Assembly (NCBI RefSeq): GCF_000513895.2 | Contig: NZ_CP165782.1 | Location: 2,962,501 to 3,026,500, forward strand | Source: Ensifer sp. WSM1721 | GTDB taxonomy: Bacteria; Pseudomonadota; Alphaproteobacteria; Rhizobiales; Rhizobiaceae | DNA length: 64,000 nt | Direction of reading: 5' to 3' | In this document: positions 20,991-30,100 of the stretch, piece after piece | Numbering within the stretch: position 1 is the stretch's first letter | Layout: every line of letters starts with the position of its first letter | Translations under genes and position numbers: made by a program | The notes under the pieces: model-generated | Seen by the model: only the letters and a program-made list of their open reading frames with translations | What the model was told of the DNA's origin: nothing | Database searches by the model: none

Positions 20991-21094
20991 CTTAAAGCGC
21001 GTCGCGTTCACTCGAATTCATGCGACGCGCTTTAAGCCCTTGTTTTTGCGCATGTCGTTGTCCCAAAACCGCTGCACACTTTTGGGCGACATGC
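20991..21094. repeat. RIME-like palindromic element between coxS and coxL
   Basis: Two adjacent palindromes. The first has perfect 15-bp arms, CTTAAAGCGCGTCGC at 20991-21005 and its complement at 21022-21036. The second has GCATGTCG plus CCCAAAA (21050-21068) paired with TTTTGGGCGACATGC (21080-21094), with a 4-base bulge. The organisation matches Rhizobium-specific intergenic mosaic elements as I recall them. It sits in the 226-bp gap inside the cox operon. Confidence 0.8.
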
Positions 21095-21113
21095 ATCAGA
21101 ATCCCGCTTTCCG

Positions 21114-21602
21114 TCATTCCGCCGCGTGGCGGACGCCGCCCATCTCGGCCGCGGCGGCCAGAATCGCCTGGACGATGTTGTGATAACCGGTGCAGCGACA
21201 GATATTGCCCTCGAGCTCGGCGCGCACGGTCGCGTCGTCGAGATTGCTGCCGTGACGGCGGATCATGTCGATCGCGGTCATGACCATGCCAGGGGTGCAG
21301 AAGCCGCATTGCAGCCCATGATACGCCTTGAAGGCCGCCTGGACCGGGTGAAGCTCGCCGTTGGCCGAAAGCCCCTCAATGGTCGTGATCGACGACCCCG
21401 CCGCCTGGACGGCGAGGATGGAGCAGCTTTTCACCGACTGGCCGTCCATATGGACGACACAGGCGCCGCACTGGGTCGTGTCGCAGCCGACATGCGTACC
21501 GGTCAGACCAAGATTTTCGCGGATAAAGTGCACCAGCAGCGTGCGGTCATCGCACATGCCGCTCACCTGGCGGCCGTTGACCGTCATTGTTATTTTCGCC
21601 AT
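21114..21602 (-). CDS. coxS: [2Fe-2S] small subunit of CO dehydrogenase-like molybdenum hydroxylase (CoxS-like)
   Basis: A 162-residue iron-sulfur subunit. The N-terminal plant-ferredoxin-type cluster is bound by Cys in [16 protein letters not shown] plus VKSC. The C-terminal all-helical cluster is bound by CGFCTPGM and [11 protein letters not shown]. Both sets are complete. It moves electrons from the molybdenum site of CoxL to the FAD of CoxM. The start ATG at 21602 follows CGGAGGAGCG. It is the first gene of the operon; 226 bp holding a RIME-like element separate it from coxL, unusually far for subunits of one enzyme. The coxS-L-M order agrees with form II clusters. Confidence 0.93.
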   Translation of the reverse strand: MAKITMTVNGRQVSGMCDDRTLLVHFIRENLGLTGTHVGCDTTQCGACVVHMDGQSVKSCSILAVQAAGSSITTIEGLSANGELHPVQAAFKAYHGLQCGFCTPGMVMTAIDMIRRHGSNLDDATVRAELEGNICRCTGYHNIVQAILAAAAEMGGVRHAAE

Positions 21603-22028
21603 TTCGCTCCTCCGGGGTCGGTCAGTGCCGTTTCGAGCGCGGCTTCAAGTCGGGTGATATGTTCACGCGACTGGAAGTACGCGTCACTGATATCAATGCC
21701 CACTGCCAGCGGCCCGCTCCTCCCGGACCGATTGGCGACGTTGTATCATTTGTTTTTTTTCCGAATGTCGCAACCGTTTCGGCTGCCGAATGGCAAAAAA
21801 ATCCGGGGCCGTCAGTAACCGCGGCGACAGCGCCTTCATCTTCTGTTCAGGAAGGATCGCATTATCTTGCGGCGGGAATGATTTGCCCCTCCCGTGGACT
21901 TTCCATGGCGGCAGGGTATCTTCCGGATTGCAAGTTCAAGTGGAGAGCGCCGGTACCGTCGCCCTTCATTCACTCAAAGAACGGACGAGGCAAACAGGCT
22001 GAAGTCCGTTGAAATCGGAGAGGACAAT
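21603..22028. other. 426-bp gap upstream of the cox operon and the glycine-zipper lipoprotein
   Basis: Divergent gap that should contain the promoters of coxS (minus) and the small lipoprotein gene (plus). It holds an eight-T run near 21755 and a seven-A run near 21797, but no hairpin, operator or convincing gene was seen. A 37-codon minus-strand frame overlapping the coxS start was rejected as weak. Confidence 0.4.
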
Positions 22029-22280
22029 ATGAAGAAAGCCATAGCACTTGTGCTGGTCGCTCTGTCGGTCGCAAGCTGCACGCAGACGGAAAAGGGTGCC
22101 GGCATCGGCGCTGCATCGGGCGCGATCATCGGCGGCGCCATCACGAACGACGTTCGCGGCGCGGCCATCGGCGGGGCCATCGGCGGTGTTTCCGGCGCGC
22201 TGATCGGCCGTGCCACCGAGCAGCCGGGCCAGTGCTACTACCGCGATCGCTACGGCCGTCGCTACATCGACGCCTGCTGA
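22029..22280 (+). CDS. Small glycine-zipper lipoprotein
   Basis: An 83-residue envelope protein. Residues 1-15 are a lipoprotein signal and the lipobox VASC puts the acylated Cys at 16. Residues about 21-63 carry repeated GxxxG/GAxxG steps (GAGIGAASGAIIGGAITN, then GAAIGGAIGGVSGALIG), the glycine-zipper pattern seen in Rick_17kDa/YMGG-like lipoproteins. The C-terminus has a Tyr/Arg-rich tail ending in Cys. Ribosome binding sequence GGAGAGGAC precedes ATG 22029; the longer frame from 21894 lacks a good start. A strong terminator follows. The role is unknown, but proteins of this type sit in the outer membrane. Confidence 0.85.
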   Translation: MKKAIALVLVALSVASCTQTEKGAGIGAASGAIIGGAITNDVRGAAIGGAIGGVSGALIGRATEQPGQCYYRDRYGRRYIDAC

Positions 22281-22305
22281 TTGCTGCGGCAGTTCGCGAA
22301 CATCG

Positions 22306-22332
22306 GCCCCGGAGCGATCCGGGGCTTTTTTT
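22306..22332 (+). terminator. Strong rho-independent terminator after the lipoprotein gene
   Basis: GCCCCGGA, loop GCGA, TCCGGGGC, then seven T. It lies 26 bp past the lipoprotein stop codon. Confidence 0.93.
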
Positions 22333-22359
22333 GTTATTCTGCGACTGCCGCCGCGCCTT

Positions 22360-22460
22360 CTACAGCGCCGTGCGTCTTTTCAGACCACAAAGGACGCTGT
22401 AGCACTTTGAATGCTGCATGTTTTTGTCCTTAAATCGGCTGCGATTTAGGGAACATGCAG
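22360..22460. repeat. RIME-like double palindrome between lipoprotein and sigma factor genes
   Basis: First palindrome: CTACAGCG (22360-22367) with CGCTGTAG (22395-22402). Second: CTGCATGTT (22414-22422) with AACATGCAG (22452-22460), with an inner TCCTTAAATCG/CGATTTAGGGA stem. The two-palindrome layout and the ACAGCGCCGTGCGTCTTTT-like sequence recall a very common Sinorhizobium intergenic repeat. It may also stop transcription of the minus-strand sigma factor gene, which ends at 22472. Confidence 0.75.
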
Positions 22461-22471
22461 TAGGCTCCGTG

Positions 22472-23698
22472 TCACTCGGGAAGCTCGGCGATCCTCTTGC
22501 GGATAAATACCTTTTCCGGTTGCTGGCGGCAAAGTTCGAGCGCCTTTTCATAGGCGAGGCGGGCATCGGCGAAGCGCTTGAGCTGGCGCAGGAAGTCGGC
22601 GCGGGCCGCATGCGCCAGATGGTAATCCCGCAGTCCTCCCCTGGAGAGGATCGCATCTACGATCGCAAGACCGGCCGCAGGTCCCTCGCACATGGCAACG
22701 GCCACCGCCCTGTTCAGTTCAATGATTGGCGAGGGGCGGGCGACGAGAAGCAAATTGTAGAGTCCGACGATGCGGTGCCAATCGGTTTCCTCCGCCTTTC
22801 TCTTCCGGACATGTTCGGCGGCGATTGCCGCCTGCAGGGCGTAGTAGCCGACCGCGCTGCCCTCCGTCGCGGCATCGATCAGGGCCAGTCCCTCCCTTAT
22901 CATCTCAGGGTCCCACAGCGAGCGGTCCTGATCGGCAAGCAGGATGATCTCGCCCGTCCCGCTCCGCCTCGCCGCACGCCGCGAGTCCTGCAGCAGCATC
23001 AACGCAAGCAGCCCTGAAACCTCGGGGTCCGGCAGAAGGGCGAGCAATGTCCGGCAGAGCCGAATAGCTTCCGCCGTCAAATCCGTCCTGACGATGTCCG
23101 TTCCGGAGGAAGCCGAGTAGCCCTCGTTGAAGACCAGATAGATCACGTGTAGTACCCGCTGCAGGCGATCCGGCAACTGGTCCCTGTCCGGCACCTCGTA
23201 GGGAATTCCGGCAGAGCGGATGCGGTTCTTGGCGCGCACGATCCGCTGCGCGACCGTCGGCGCGGGAATGAGGAAAGCGTGAGCGATCTCCTCTGTCGTC
23301 AGCCCGCATATTTCCCTCAGTGACATGGCGATCTGCGCATCCGCCGGAATGAGGGGATGACAGCAGGTGAAGATCAGGCGGAGCACATCGTCTTCTATGA
23401 GATCCATATCGCCGATCTCCGCTTCTTTGGCCGGGTAGAGGCTGTCTTCGATATCCTTCAGCGACGCGTCGAAGCGCGACCGCCTTCTCAGCTGGTCGAT
23501 GGTACGGAAGCGTCCCGTCGACACCAGCCAGGCCATGGGGTTCTCCGGAACCCCGTCCCTTGGCCACTTCCGCGCCGCTTCGGCGAAGGCCTCGTGCAGC
23601 GCCTCCTCCGCCCGGTCGAAATCGCCGAGCAGGCGGATGAGCGTTGCAAGCACCCTGCGCGAATGAGAGCGGTAGATGTCGTCGATCAGCTTCTGCAA
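22472..23698 (-). CDS. ECF42-type RNA polymerase sigma factor
   Basis: A 408-residue sigma factor, twice the length of an ordinary ECF sigma. Region 2 lies at the N-terminus (SHSRRVLATLIRLLGDFDRAEEALHEAFAEA, then WLVSTGRFRTIDQLRRR) and region 4 near residues 115-170 (LREICGLTTEEIAHAFLIPAPTVAQRIVRAKNRIR). A long helical C-terminal extension (DUF6596/TPR-like, ending YEKALELCRQQPEKVFIRKRIAELPE) follows. This architecture and the two DGPF genes upstream define the ECF42 group. These lack a classical anti-sigma factor; the C-terminal extension is thought to control activity. The start is TTG at 23698 with GAGGTGA 5 bp upstream. It is the third gene of the minus-strand cassette. Confidence 0.92.
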   Translation of the reverse strand: MQKLIDDIYRSHSRRVLATLIRLLGDFDRAEEALHEAFAEAARKWPRDGVPENPMAWLVSTGRFRTIDQLRRRSRFDASLKDIEDSLYPAKEAEIGDMDLIEDDVLRLIFTCCHPLIPADAQIAMSLREICGLTTEEIAHAFLIPAPTVAQRIVRAKNRIRSAGIPYEVPDRDQLPDRLQRVLHVIYLVFNEGYSASSGTDIVRTDLTAEAIRLCRTLLALLPDPEVSGLLALMLLQDSRRAARRSGTGEIILLADQDRSLWDPEMIREGLALIDAATEGSAVGYYALQAAIAAEHVRKRKAEETDWHRIVGLYNLLLVARPSPIIELNRAVAVAMCEGPAAGLAIVDAILSRGGLRDYHLAHAARADFLRQLKRFADARLAYEKALELCRQQPEKVFIRKRIAELPE

Positions 23699-23751
23699 GA
23701 CGTCACCTCAGCCGTGTCGGCATGCCTTCCACCTCCGATGACACGCGGATA

Positions 23752-24105
23752 TCACTGCTCGTTGATCGAATAGGCCGGGCGCACCTCTATGGCAGCGAGC
23801 CTGCCGAGCGGCGAACGACTTGCAATGCGAAGCGCCTCGTCCATGTCCGCGGCTTCGATGAGGATGATACCGCCAAGGTGCTCCTTGATCTCGGCGAAGG
23901 GTCCGTCGGTGACCGAAATTTTTCCGTCGCTCATGCGGACTGTCTTTGCCGTTGCCGGCGGCCGAAGGGCCTGGGCGAGCAGCAGATGGCCGCTTTTGGT
24001 GAGGCCTTCGTCATAGGCAATGCAGTCTTTCGTGAGCTTTTCCCCTTCTTCCTTCGACAGTTCCTTCCCGCTCGTTTCAAACCAGAATTGGCAGAGATAA
24101 TGCAT
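23752..24105 (-). CDS. DGPF-motif YCII-related protein (second copy)
   Basis: A 117-residue protein with the dimeric alpha-beta YCII/DGPF fold. The hallmark is SVTDGPFAEIKEHLGGIILIEA in the second half, preceded by MHYLCQFWFETSGKEL and ending AAIEVRPAYS. The start ATG 24105 has AGGAGG 5 bp upstream and lies 11 bp after the stop of the first DGPF gene. DGPF proteins are the constant partners of ECF42 sigma factors; their biochemical role is unclear, and interaction with the sigma factor's C-terminal extension has been proposed. It shares about half of its residues with the neighbouring copy, a local duplication. Confidence 0.88.
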   Translation of the reverse strand: MHYLCQFWFETSGKELSKEEGEKLTKDCIAYDEGLTKSGHLLLAQALRPPATAKTVRMSDGKISVTDGPFAEIKEHLGGIILIEAADMDEALRIASRSPLGRLAAIEVRPAYSINEQ

Positions 24106-24116
24106 AGGTTCCTCCT

Positions 24117-24467
24117 TCAACCGAAACTGTGAACCGGCCGCACCTCTATGCTGCCGAGCTTGGTGAGCGGAATCCCAGCCGCAACGCGGATCGCCTCGTT
24201 CAGGTCCCTTGCCTTGATGAGGATGAAGCCGCCGATGTATTCCTTGGCTTCGGCGAAGGGGCCGTCCGTCACGGAAGTCTCGGAGTGGCGCACGCGCACG
24301 ACCACGGAGTTCGAAGGCGACTGCAGCGCTTCCGCAGCAATCATGTGTCCGCTTCTGACCAGTTCCTGGTCATAACTCAACGAGTCGCGATCGAGTTGTT
24401 CCCTCTCCTCATTGGACAACGCCTCGAACTTCCCTTCCTCGCACCAGACCAGACAGAGATACTTCAT
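24117..24467 (-). CDS. DGPF-motif YCII-related protein (first copy)
   Basis: A 116-residue protein beginning MKYLCLVWCEEGKFEAL, with the motif SVTDGPFAEAKEYIGGFILIKARDLNEAIRVA and the C-terminus SIEVRPVHSFG. Start ATG 24467 with AGGAG 11 bp upstream; the longer frame to 24602 has no support. It is the first gene of the ECF42 cassette, so the cassette promoter should lie just to its right. Confidence 0.88.
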   Translation of the reverse strand: MKYLCLVWCEEGKFEALSNEEREQLDRDSLSYDQELVRSGHMIAAEALQSPSNSVVVRVRHSETSVTDGPFAEAKEYIGGFILIKARDLNEAIRVAAGIPLTKLGSIEVRPVHSFG

Positions 24468-24623
24468 GATGAGTGTGCTCCTGTGTTTCGATGCTCGGTT
24501 GACGAACAGAAGAAGCACATTTCGACAGGGGCGAGAAATTTTTTCGGAATTTTCGTGCCGCCTGTCGAACTTGGTGAGCCGTGTTCGACCAAAGGCCGTC
24601 ATTGCAGATAGGGAGTGACGGTC

Positions 24624-24836
24624 ATGAATATTGCTGATGTCGTCCTAGCAAAGCAGGCTTTTGCCCGCTGCCATGACAAATGGCAGAAGTTCGATCCGAT
24701 GGAGATCCGCCGGCTGCTGCTGCGGCTTTGCATCTTCCTGCCGATCCTGGCGGCGACCATCGGTTCCCTTGAAATCGCTGGCTCCAGGAACTTTGCGGTT
24801 GCTCGATCCGATACCACTTACGCGTTGGTCCGCTGA
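24624..24836 (+). CDS. Possible small hypothetical membrane protein
   Basis: A 70-residue frame starting MNIADVVLAKQAFARCHDKW, with one hydrophobic stretch (LLLRLCIFLPILAATIGSL, about residues 34-52). TAGGGAG lies 8 bp upstream of the ATG. I do not recognise it. It stands divergent from the DGPF gene and upstream of tamA. No other support exists, so it may be spurious. Confidence 0.3.
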   Translation: MNIADVVLAKQAFARCHDKWQKFDPMEIRRLLLRLCIFLPILAATIGSLEIAGSRNFAVARSDTTYALVR

Positions 24837-25080
24837 CCTTCCTGCGTCGTTCAAAAGCCTCTTGGCAGGTTCGCTGCGGTCTCGCAAGCCGCGGAACAGC
24901 ACGGCACTTTTGTGCCTGTCACACAACATAAAGAGTCCTTTTTGCCGAAAATCGTCGCCGAATCTCGCTTTCCAGGGTGGAACGGAAGGGCCTTCACCGT
25001 TAACAGATGGAAAACCATGCCCTGCTATGGTGGCCGATGCCGCATATGCAGGCAGTAAGTAAAGAGTCGCCTGGAACGGG
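24837..25080. other. Gap upstream of tamA
   Basis: 244 bp that should contain the tamAB promoter. No hairpin, operator or gene was recognised. Confidence 0.35.
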
Positions 25081-27006
25081 ATGCGGGGAGGAATGTCTCC
25101 ACCACGATGGAGTATCGCGCATTGGAAGGCTGCGACGGTATTTGCCCTTGCGGCCTCGACGGCGCTCGGTCCGATTGCTGCGGATAATGCGCATGCGATC
25201 AGGATCTTCGGCATGCGCTTGTTCGAAGGTCCCGAGGAGGAGGTGCAGGTCATTGATCCGGTTCGCTATGCGCTCACCTTCGACCCGGGCACCGACGACG
25301 AGGAGCTTCGCGAGGCGCTCGAAAACGGGTCGCAGCTCTTTCAGGATCAGGAGGAGCCTGTTTCCGGCGATCTCGGCCTCGCCATCAAGGCGCGCGACGA
25401 CCGCGACCGCCTTCTCGCGGTCCTCTATGAGAGGGCACGCTACGGCGGCACGGTCAGCGTCCTCATCAACGGGCAGGACATCGACAGCCTGCCGCCCGAT
25501 CCATCCTTCCCGGACGGCCAGGCCGTACCGGTGACGGTTCGCGTCATGCCAGGCCCGGTGTTCACGCTTGGCTCGGTGAAGTTCGAAGGCGATGCCGCCG
25601 GGCTCAACCCGGCGACTTATGAACTCAGGCGCGGCGCCCGTGCCGATTCGACGCTGATCATCAAGGCGGGCGAGCGGATCGTGAACGACCTGAAAGAGCA
25701 AAGCCGGCCGCTGGCGAAACTCACGGAGCGCAGCGTCGTCGCCGACCACGCCACCTCGACGGTCGACGTGACGATCAGCGCCGATGCTGGGCCGGTCGCA
25801 CCCGTCGGCGACCTTACCGTCACGGGCACCAGGACCGTCGATCCCGATTTCGTCCGGGACTATTCCCGGCTTAACCACGGCCGCCCCTATTCGCCGGAAA
25901 ACATCCGCAAGGCCGCCGAGCGCCTGCGTCAGTTGAACGTCTTCTCGAGCGTCACCATCAACGAAGCCGACACGCTCGCCCCCGACGGCACGATCCCGAT
26001 GAACATCCAGGTGTCCGAAGGCAAGCACCGCTATTTCGGCTTCGGCGGCCAGGTCTCGACGACCGAAGGTCTCGGCGTGCAGGGCTATTGGGGCCACCGC
26101 AATCTCTTCGGCCGCGCCGAGTCGCTCCGAATCGAAGGTTCGGTCGACCGCATCGGCGAGACCACGGACGTCGGCAGCCTCGACTATTCGGCCGGCATCC
26201 TGTTTGCGAAACCCGGGGCCTTCGGACCGGCGTCGACCTTCACCGCCAGTGTCAAGGCAAGCCTCCTCGACCCGGACGCTTATAGTGCCAAGACCATTAC
26301 CGCGGCGGTGGGCGCGAGCTTCGAGCTTTCGCCGACGGACACGATTTCGGCCGGCGCCGAACTCGGCTGGGCGGATATCGATGATGCCTTCGGCTCGAAC
26401 TCCTATGTCACCGCCGCCCTACCGTTCGAATATGTCCGCGACACACGCGACGACAAGCTGAATGCGACGGAGGGTTACCGGGCGCTGATCAACGCCAAGC
26501 CGAGCTACGAATTCGAGGGGCAGACCTTCTTCAGTTCGTTCGAAGCGTCCGCATCGGGCTATTATGCATTGGGAGCCGAAAAGCGCTTCGTGCTTGCCGG
26601 AAAGCTCGGCGCCGGCGTACTCGTCGGCGGTGACGAACTGTCGGACATACCGGCGACGAGACGCTTCTTTCTCGGCGGCGGTGGCACGGTCCGCGGCTAC
26701 TCCTTCCAGGAGATCAGCCCGCGCGACGCCGACAACGACCTGACCGGCGGCCGCTCCTATGTGAACGGCACCCTCGAAGCCCGCATCGCGGTCACCGACA
26801 CGATCGGCATCGTGCCCTTCATCGATGCCGGCAGCGTTTCGGACAGCACGACACCCGATTTCTCGGATATCCGCGCCGGTGCCGGCATCGGCCTGCGCTA
26901 TGCAACGCCCTTTGGACCGATTCGGCTCGACTTCGCCGTGCCGCTCAACAAATACCCGGGAGGCACCGACTACGGCATCTATGCCGGCATCGGCCAGTCC
27001 TTCTGA
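25081..27006 (+). CDS. tamA: TamA, Omp85-family outer-membrane translocation and assembly protein
   Basis: A 641-residue outer-membrane protein. A signal-like hydrophobic segment at about residues 15-38 ends near ADNAHAIRI. POTRA domains span about residues 45-300 (for example VTVRVMPGPVFTLGSVKFEG and the LRQLNVFSSVTINEAD segment). A 16-strand Omp85 barrel follows, with the conserved RRFFLGGGGTVRGYSFQEI element near residue 525 and the closing sequence FGPIRLDFAVPLNK. TamA pairs with inner-membrane-anchored TamB to move material, probably phospholipid and some barrel proteins, to the outer membrane. It precedes tamB by 103 bp. The start is ATG 25081; ATG 25093 is possible but its GGAGGA would be too close. 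Confidence 0.93.
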   Translation: MRGGMSPPRWSIAHWKAATVFALAASTALGPIAADNAHAIRIFGMRLFEGPEEEVQVIDPVRYALTFDPGTDDEELREALENGSQLFQDQEEPVSGDLGLAIKARDDRDRLLAVLYERARYGGTVSVLINGQDIDSLPPDPSFPDGQAVPVTVRVMPGPVFTLGSVKFEGDAAGLNPATYELRRGARADSTLIIKAGERIVNDLKEQSRPLAKLTERSVVADHATSTVDVTISADAGPVAPVGDLTVTGTRTVDPDFVRDYSRLNHGRPYSPENIRKAAERLRQLNVFSSVTINEADTLAPDGTIPMNIQVSEGKHRYFGFGGQVSTTEGLGVQGYWGHRNLFGRAESLRIEGSVDRIGETTDVGSLDYSAGILFAKPGAFGPASTFTASVKASLLDPDAYSAKTITAAVGASFELSPTDTISAGAELGWADIDDAFGSNSYVTAALPFEYVRDTRDDKLNATEGYRALINAKPSYEFEGQTFFSSFEASASGYYALGAEKRFVLAGKLGAGVLVGGDELSDIPATRRFFLGGGGTVRGYSFQEISPRDADNDLTGGRSYVNGTLEARIAVTDTIGIVPFIDAGSVSDSTTPDFSDIRAGAGIGLRYATPFGPIRLDFAVPLNKYPGGTDYGIYAGIGQSF

Positions 27007-27109
27007 TCAAGCCCGCGACGCCGTGGTAGAATAGATGAAGCCGGCCTCGGGGTGATCCGTTTCCGTCCTGACGATTCCGGAGCGGCGCAACATGGTCTAT
27101 GGATAGGAC

Positions 27110-30100
27110 ATGAATCAGGTCATCGGCACTCTTCGATCCGCGCTGCGCTATTTCTTCGCCGTTCTCGGCACCGTGCTGGTCGCGCTGCTCTTGCTTGTCG
27201 CGTTCCTCGGCTTCACCGTGCCCGGAGCGCGTGTCGTCGCCTGGGCTATCGAGAAATATGCCGGGACTCCCGATCAGATCGTCCGCATCCAGGATCCGGG
27301 GCCCCTGCTGACCGGCGACTTCACCGCCGGAACCGTCACTCTCTTCGACGGCGAAGGAATTTATGCGGAGGTCCGCGACCTTTCGGTGGATTGGTCGCCG
27401 GCGGAGCTCCTTTCGCTGCGCTTCGACGCCAGCAAGGTTTCGGCAGGTTCGATCCGTGTAGAGCGGCTGCCCATTCCCTCGACAGAAACAAAGGAAGTGC
27501 GCTCCACCTTCGCGCTCCCAGTCGACGTCAAGATCGATGCCTTCGATCTCAGCGAGATCATGATCGGCAAACAGATCGCCGGGCAGGATCACTTTTTGAC
27601 AGCGAAGGGCAAGGTCGACGCCACGAACTCCGGCATCGCGCTCGCCCTCGATGCCGCCGAACGCGATCGGCCGGACGCGCGCGCCGTCGCCGATCTCGTC
27701 TTCAATCCGGCCGGCAACCAGTTGAAACTCGAGGCGCGAGTCTCCGAACCGACGGGCGGACTTCTGGCGAAGCTCTTGCGCCTGCCCGGCGAGCCCGCAG
27801 TCAACATAACGCTATCGGGTGACGGCCCGCTTTCCGACTGGACGGGGTCGGGCACGGCCTCGCTCGACGGCAGCGAGATCCTGAGGCTCGATGGACGGCA
27901 TGTATTGGCGCAGGACGGCATGCACAATCTCGCCGTTTCTGGCGGCGGCGCCCTTGCAGCCCTGATGCCAGCCGCTTTCAAGCCGCTTTTCGAGGGAACG
28001 ACCAGCATCGATCTCACCGCCGCCTTCGACGGCAAGAGCAGGATCCGGATCGACACCGGCAAGCTTTCGACCGGCGCCCTGACGCTCGATGCCTCCGGCA
28101 CCGTCGACAGCCGCGGCGAAAACAACCTCCAGGCAAGCGTCACGGGCACGAGTGGCCCGATCGATTTCCGCTGGCCGCTGAAGGACGGCGAAGTTCAGGC
28201 GCGGATCGACACCGCCAACCTGTCGCTGATCGGTGATGGGCAGTCGGCGATTCTCGACATAGCCGCCGACGTACCCTCGGTTTCACTGCCCCAGGGGAAC
28301 CTCACCGCCATTCGGCTCTCGGCTGAAAGCGACTCCTTCAATCTGGAAACGCGGTCCGGACCACTGAAGACCACCGTGGACATAGGAGAGACCCGGTTTG
28401 CGAGCGCCGACCTTCAGCGGGCAATACGAGCTCCGATGAAGCTCGACGGCACGATGACCGTCGCGCCGGACGACATTCGTTTCGATCCGCTGACCATCGA
28501 GAGCGCCAGCATTGGTGGCTCGATCACCGGCAATCTTGATCGCACCGACGCATCGCTCGAGGCGGCGTTCAAGCTCTTCGCCGTTCCGGGCGTGCTGCCG
28601 CCCCCGCTTGCGGACAAATTCGACAAGACAATCGAGCTCTCCGGCAATGTCGCGACGGAAGAGGACGGCACCGTTCGGCTCAGCGGTCTCGACATAAAGT
28701 CGGAGACCGTCCAAGCCTCCGGCTCGCTTGCCCTCTCAGGCGAAACGCTCACCGCCGACATCCAAGGCACGATCCCGGAAATTGGAAGGTTGGTGGACGA
28801 AGCCAGGGGCGCCGTGGCTTTCCGTACGACCGCGTCCGGTCCTGTTAACAAGCTTGGCGTCAAGGCGGATATCAGCTCGAGCAGCGTGACGCTGGCAGGA
28901 CGGACATTGAGCGATCTCAAGGTCAGTGCCGACGCGACCGCGACACCCGACAGCCCCGAAGCGAAGCTCACCGCCGCCGGCACGCTCAACGGGCAGGCGA
29001 TCGACATGCGCGCCGACGTCGTCTCGAAGGATGGCCGCACCTCCGTTCCCTCACTCGAAGCAAAAATCGGCGGCAATACCCTTACCGGCGCGATCGAGCT
29101 GTCGGCCGACTTCAAGCCGAACGGCCGAATCGATTTCAGCCTGCCCGATCTCGGGCTTCTCGCCGCGATGGTCGGTGAGCAGGCATCGGGTGATCTTGCC
29201 GGGACTGCGACGGTGCAGACCGCGAACGGCATCACGTCGGTTGCGATCAAGGCCAATGGCAGCGGCATTCAGCGCGGGGCACTGGCGGCTGCCAGACCGG
29301 AGATCGACATCGACATAGCCGATGTCGTCCACCCGGCCGTTCGAGGGGCGATCAGGGCCGAGAGCCTATCGCAAGGGGATAACCGCATATCGGATGTCAA
29401 ACTCGCTTTCGACCAGCAGGCGGGAAGGACGAACTTTTCTGCCGATGGCCTCTATGATGGCGCGCCGCTCGCGGCAACAGGCGAGCTGACGAGCAACGCC
29501 GGGCGCACCGAACTCCGTCTTGCCTCCGCCTCCGCGGCGCCCAGACGCCTGCCGCTCGAGCTGGCCGAGCCTGCGGTTATCGCAGTCGAAAACGGTGTCG
29601 CTCGTCTCGATGGCCTCACCATACGAGCCTCGACGGGCACCGTTGCCGTCTCCGGTACGGCCGGCGATACACTTGACCTCGCGGCGAGCCTGAACGACCT
29701 CCCGGCCGTGCTGCTCAACAATTTCGCGCCGGCCCTCGGCGCGGAAGGCATCGTTGATGGTACGATCGACATCGACGGAGAAGCCAAGGCGCCGCTGGTC
29801 GAATACGGTCTCGCTTGGCGCGGCGCATCCGTGTCGTCGCTGCGATCTGCCGGCATTGCCGCGCAGGATCTGACCGCGCGGGGCACGGTCGCCGTCACAG
29901 AGACGGAGATCCGCTTCGATCCGACGGCGATCTCGAGCGCCGGCTTCCGCGGCAGCATCTCCGGCAGCCTCTCCCGTGCTGAGAGGACGGCCGCCGCGAG
30001 TTTCAGATTCGAGGCCGAGCCCGGGCTATTGCCAAGAGGGCTTGCAACAAGAATCGACACGCCCGTCGCGGTCTCGGGCAAGCTCGAGACCGGCGGCAAT

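Noticed and set aside
21590..21703. 37-codon minus-strand frame (GTG start) just upstream of and overlapping coxS, as a leader peptide
   Set aside because: The ribosome binding site is too far (about 14 bases), no similarity is recognised and length is within chance for this GC content.
24645..25253. 202-codon minus-strand frame between the DGPF genes and tamA
   Set aside because: It runs antisense through the tamA start, has low-complexity Arg/Ser content and no initiation signal.
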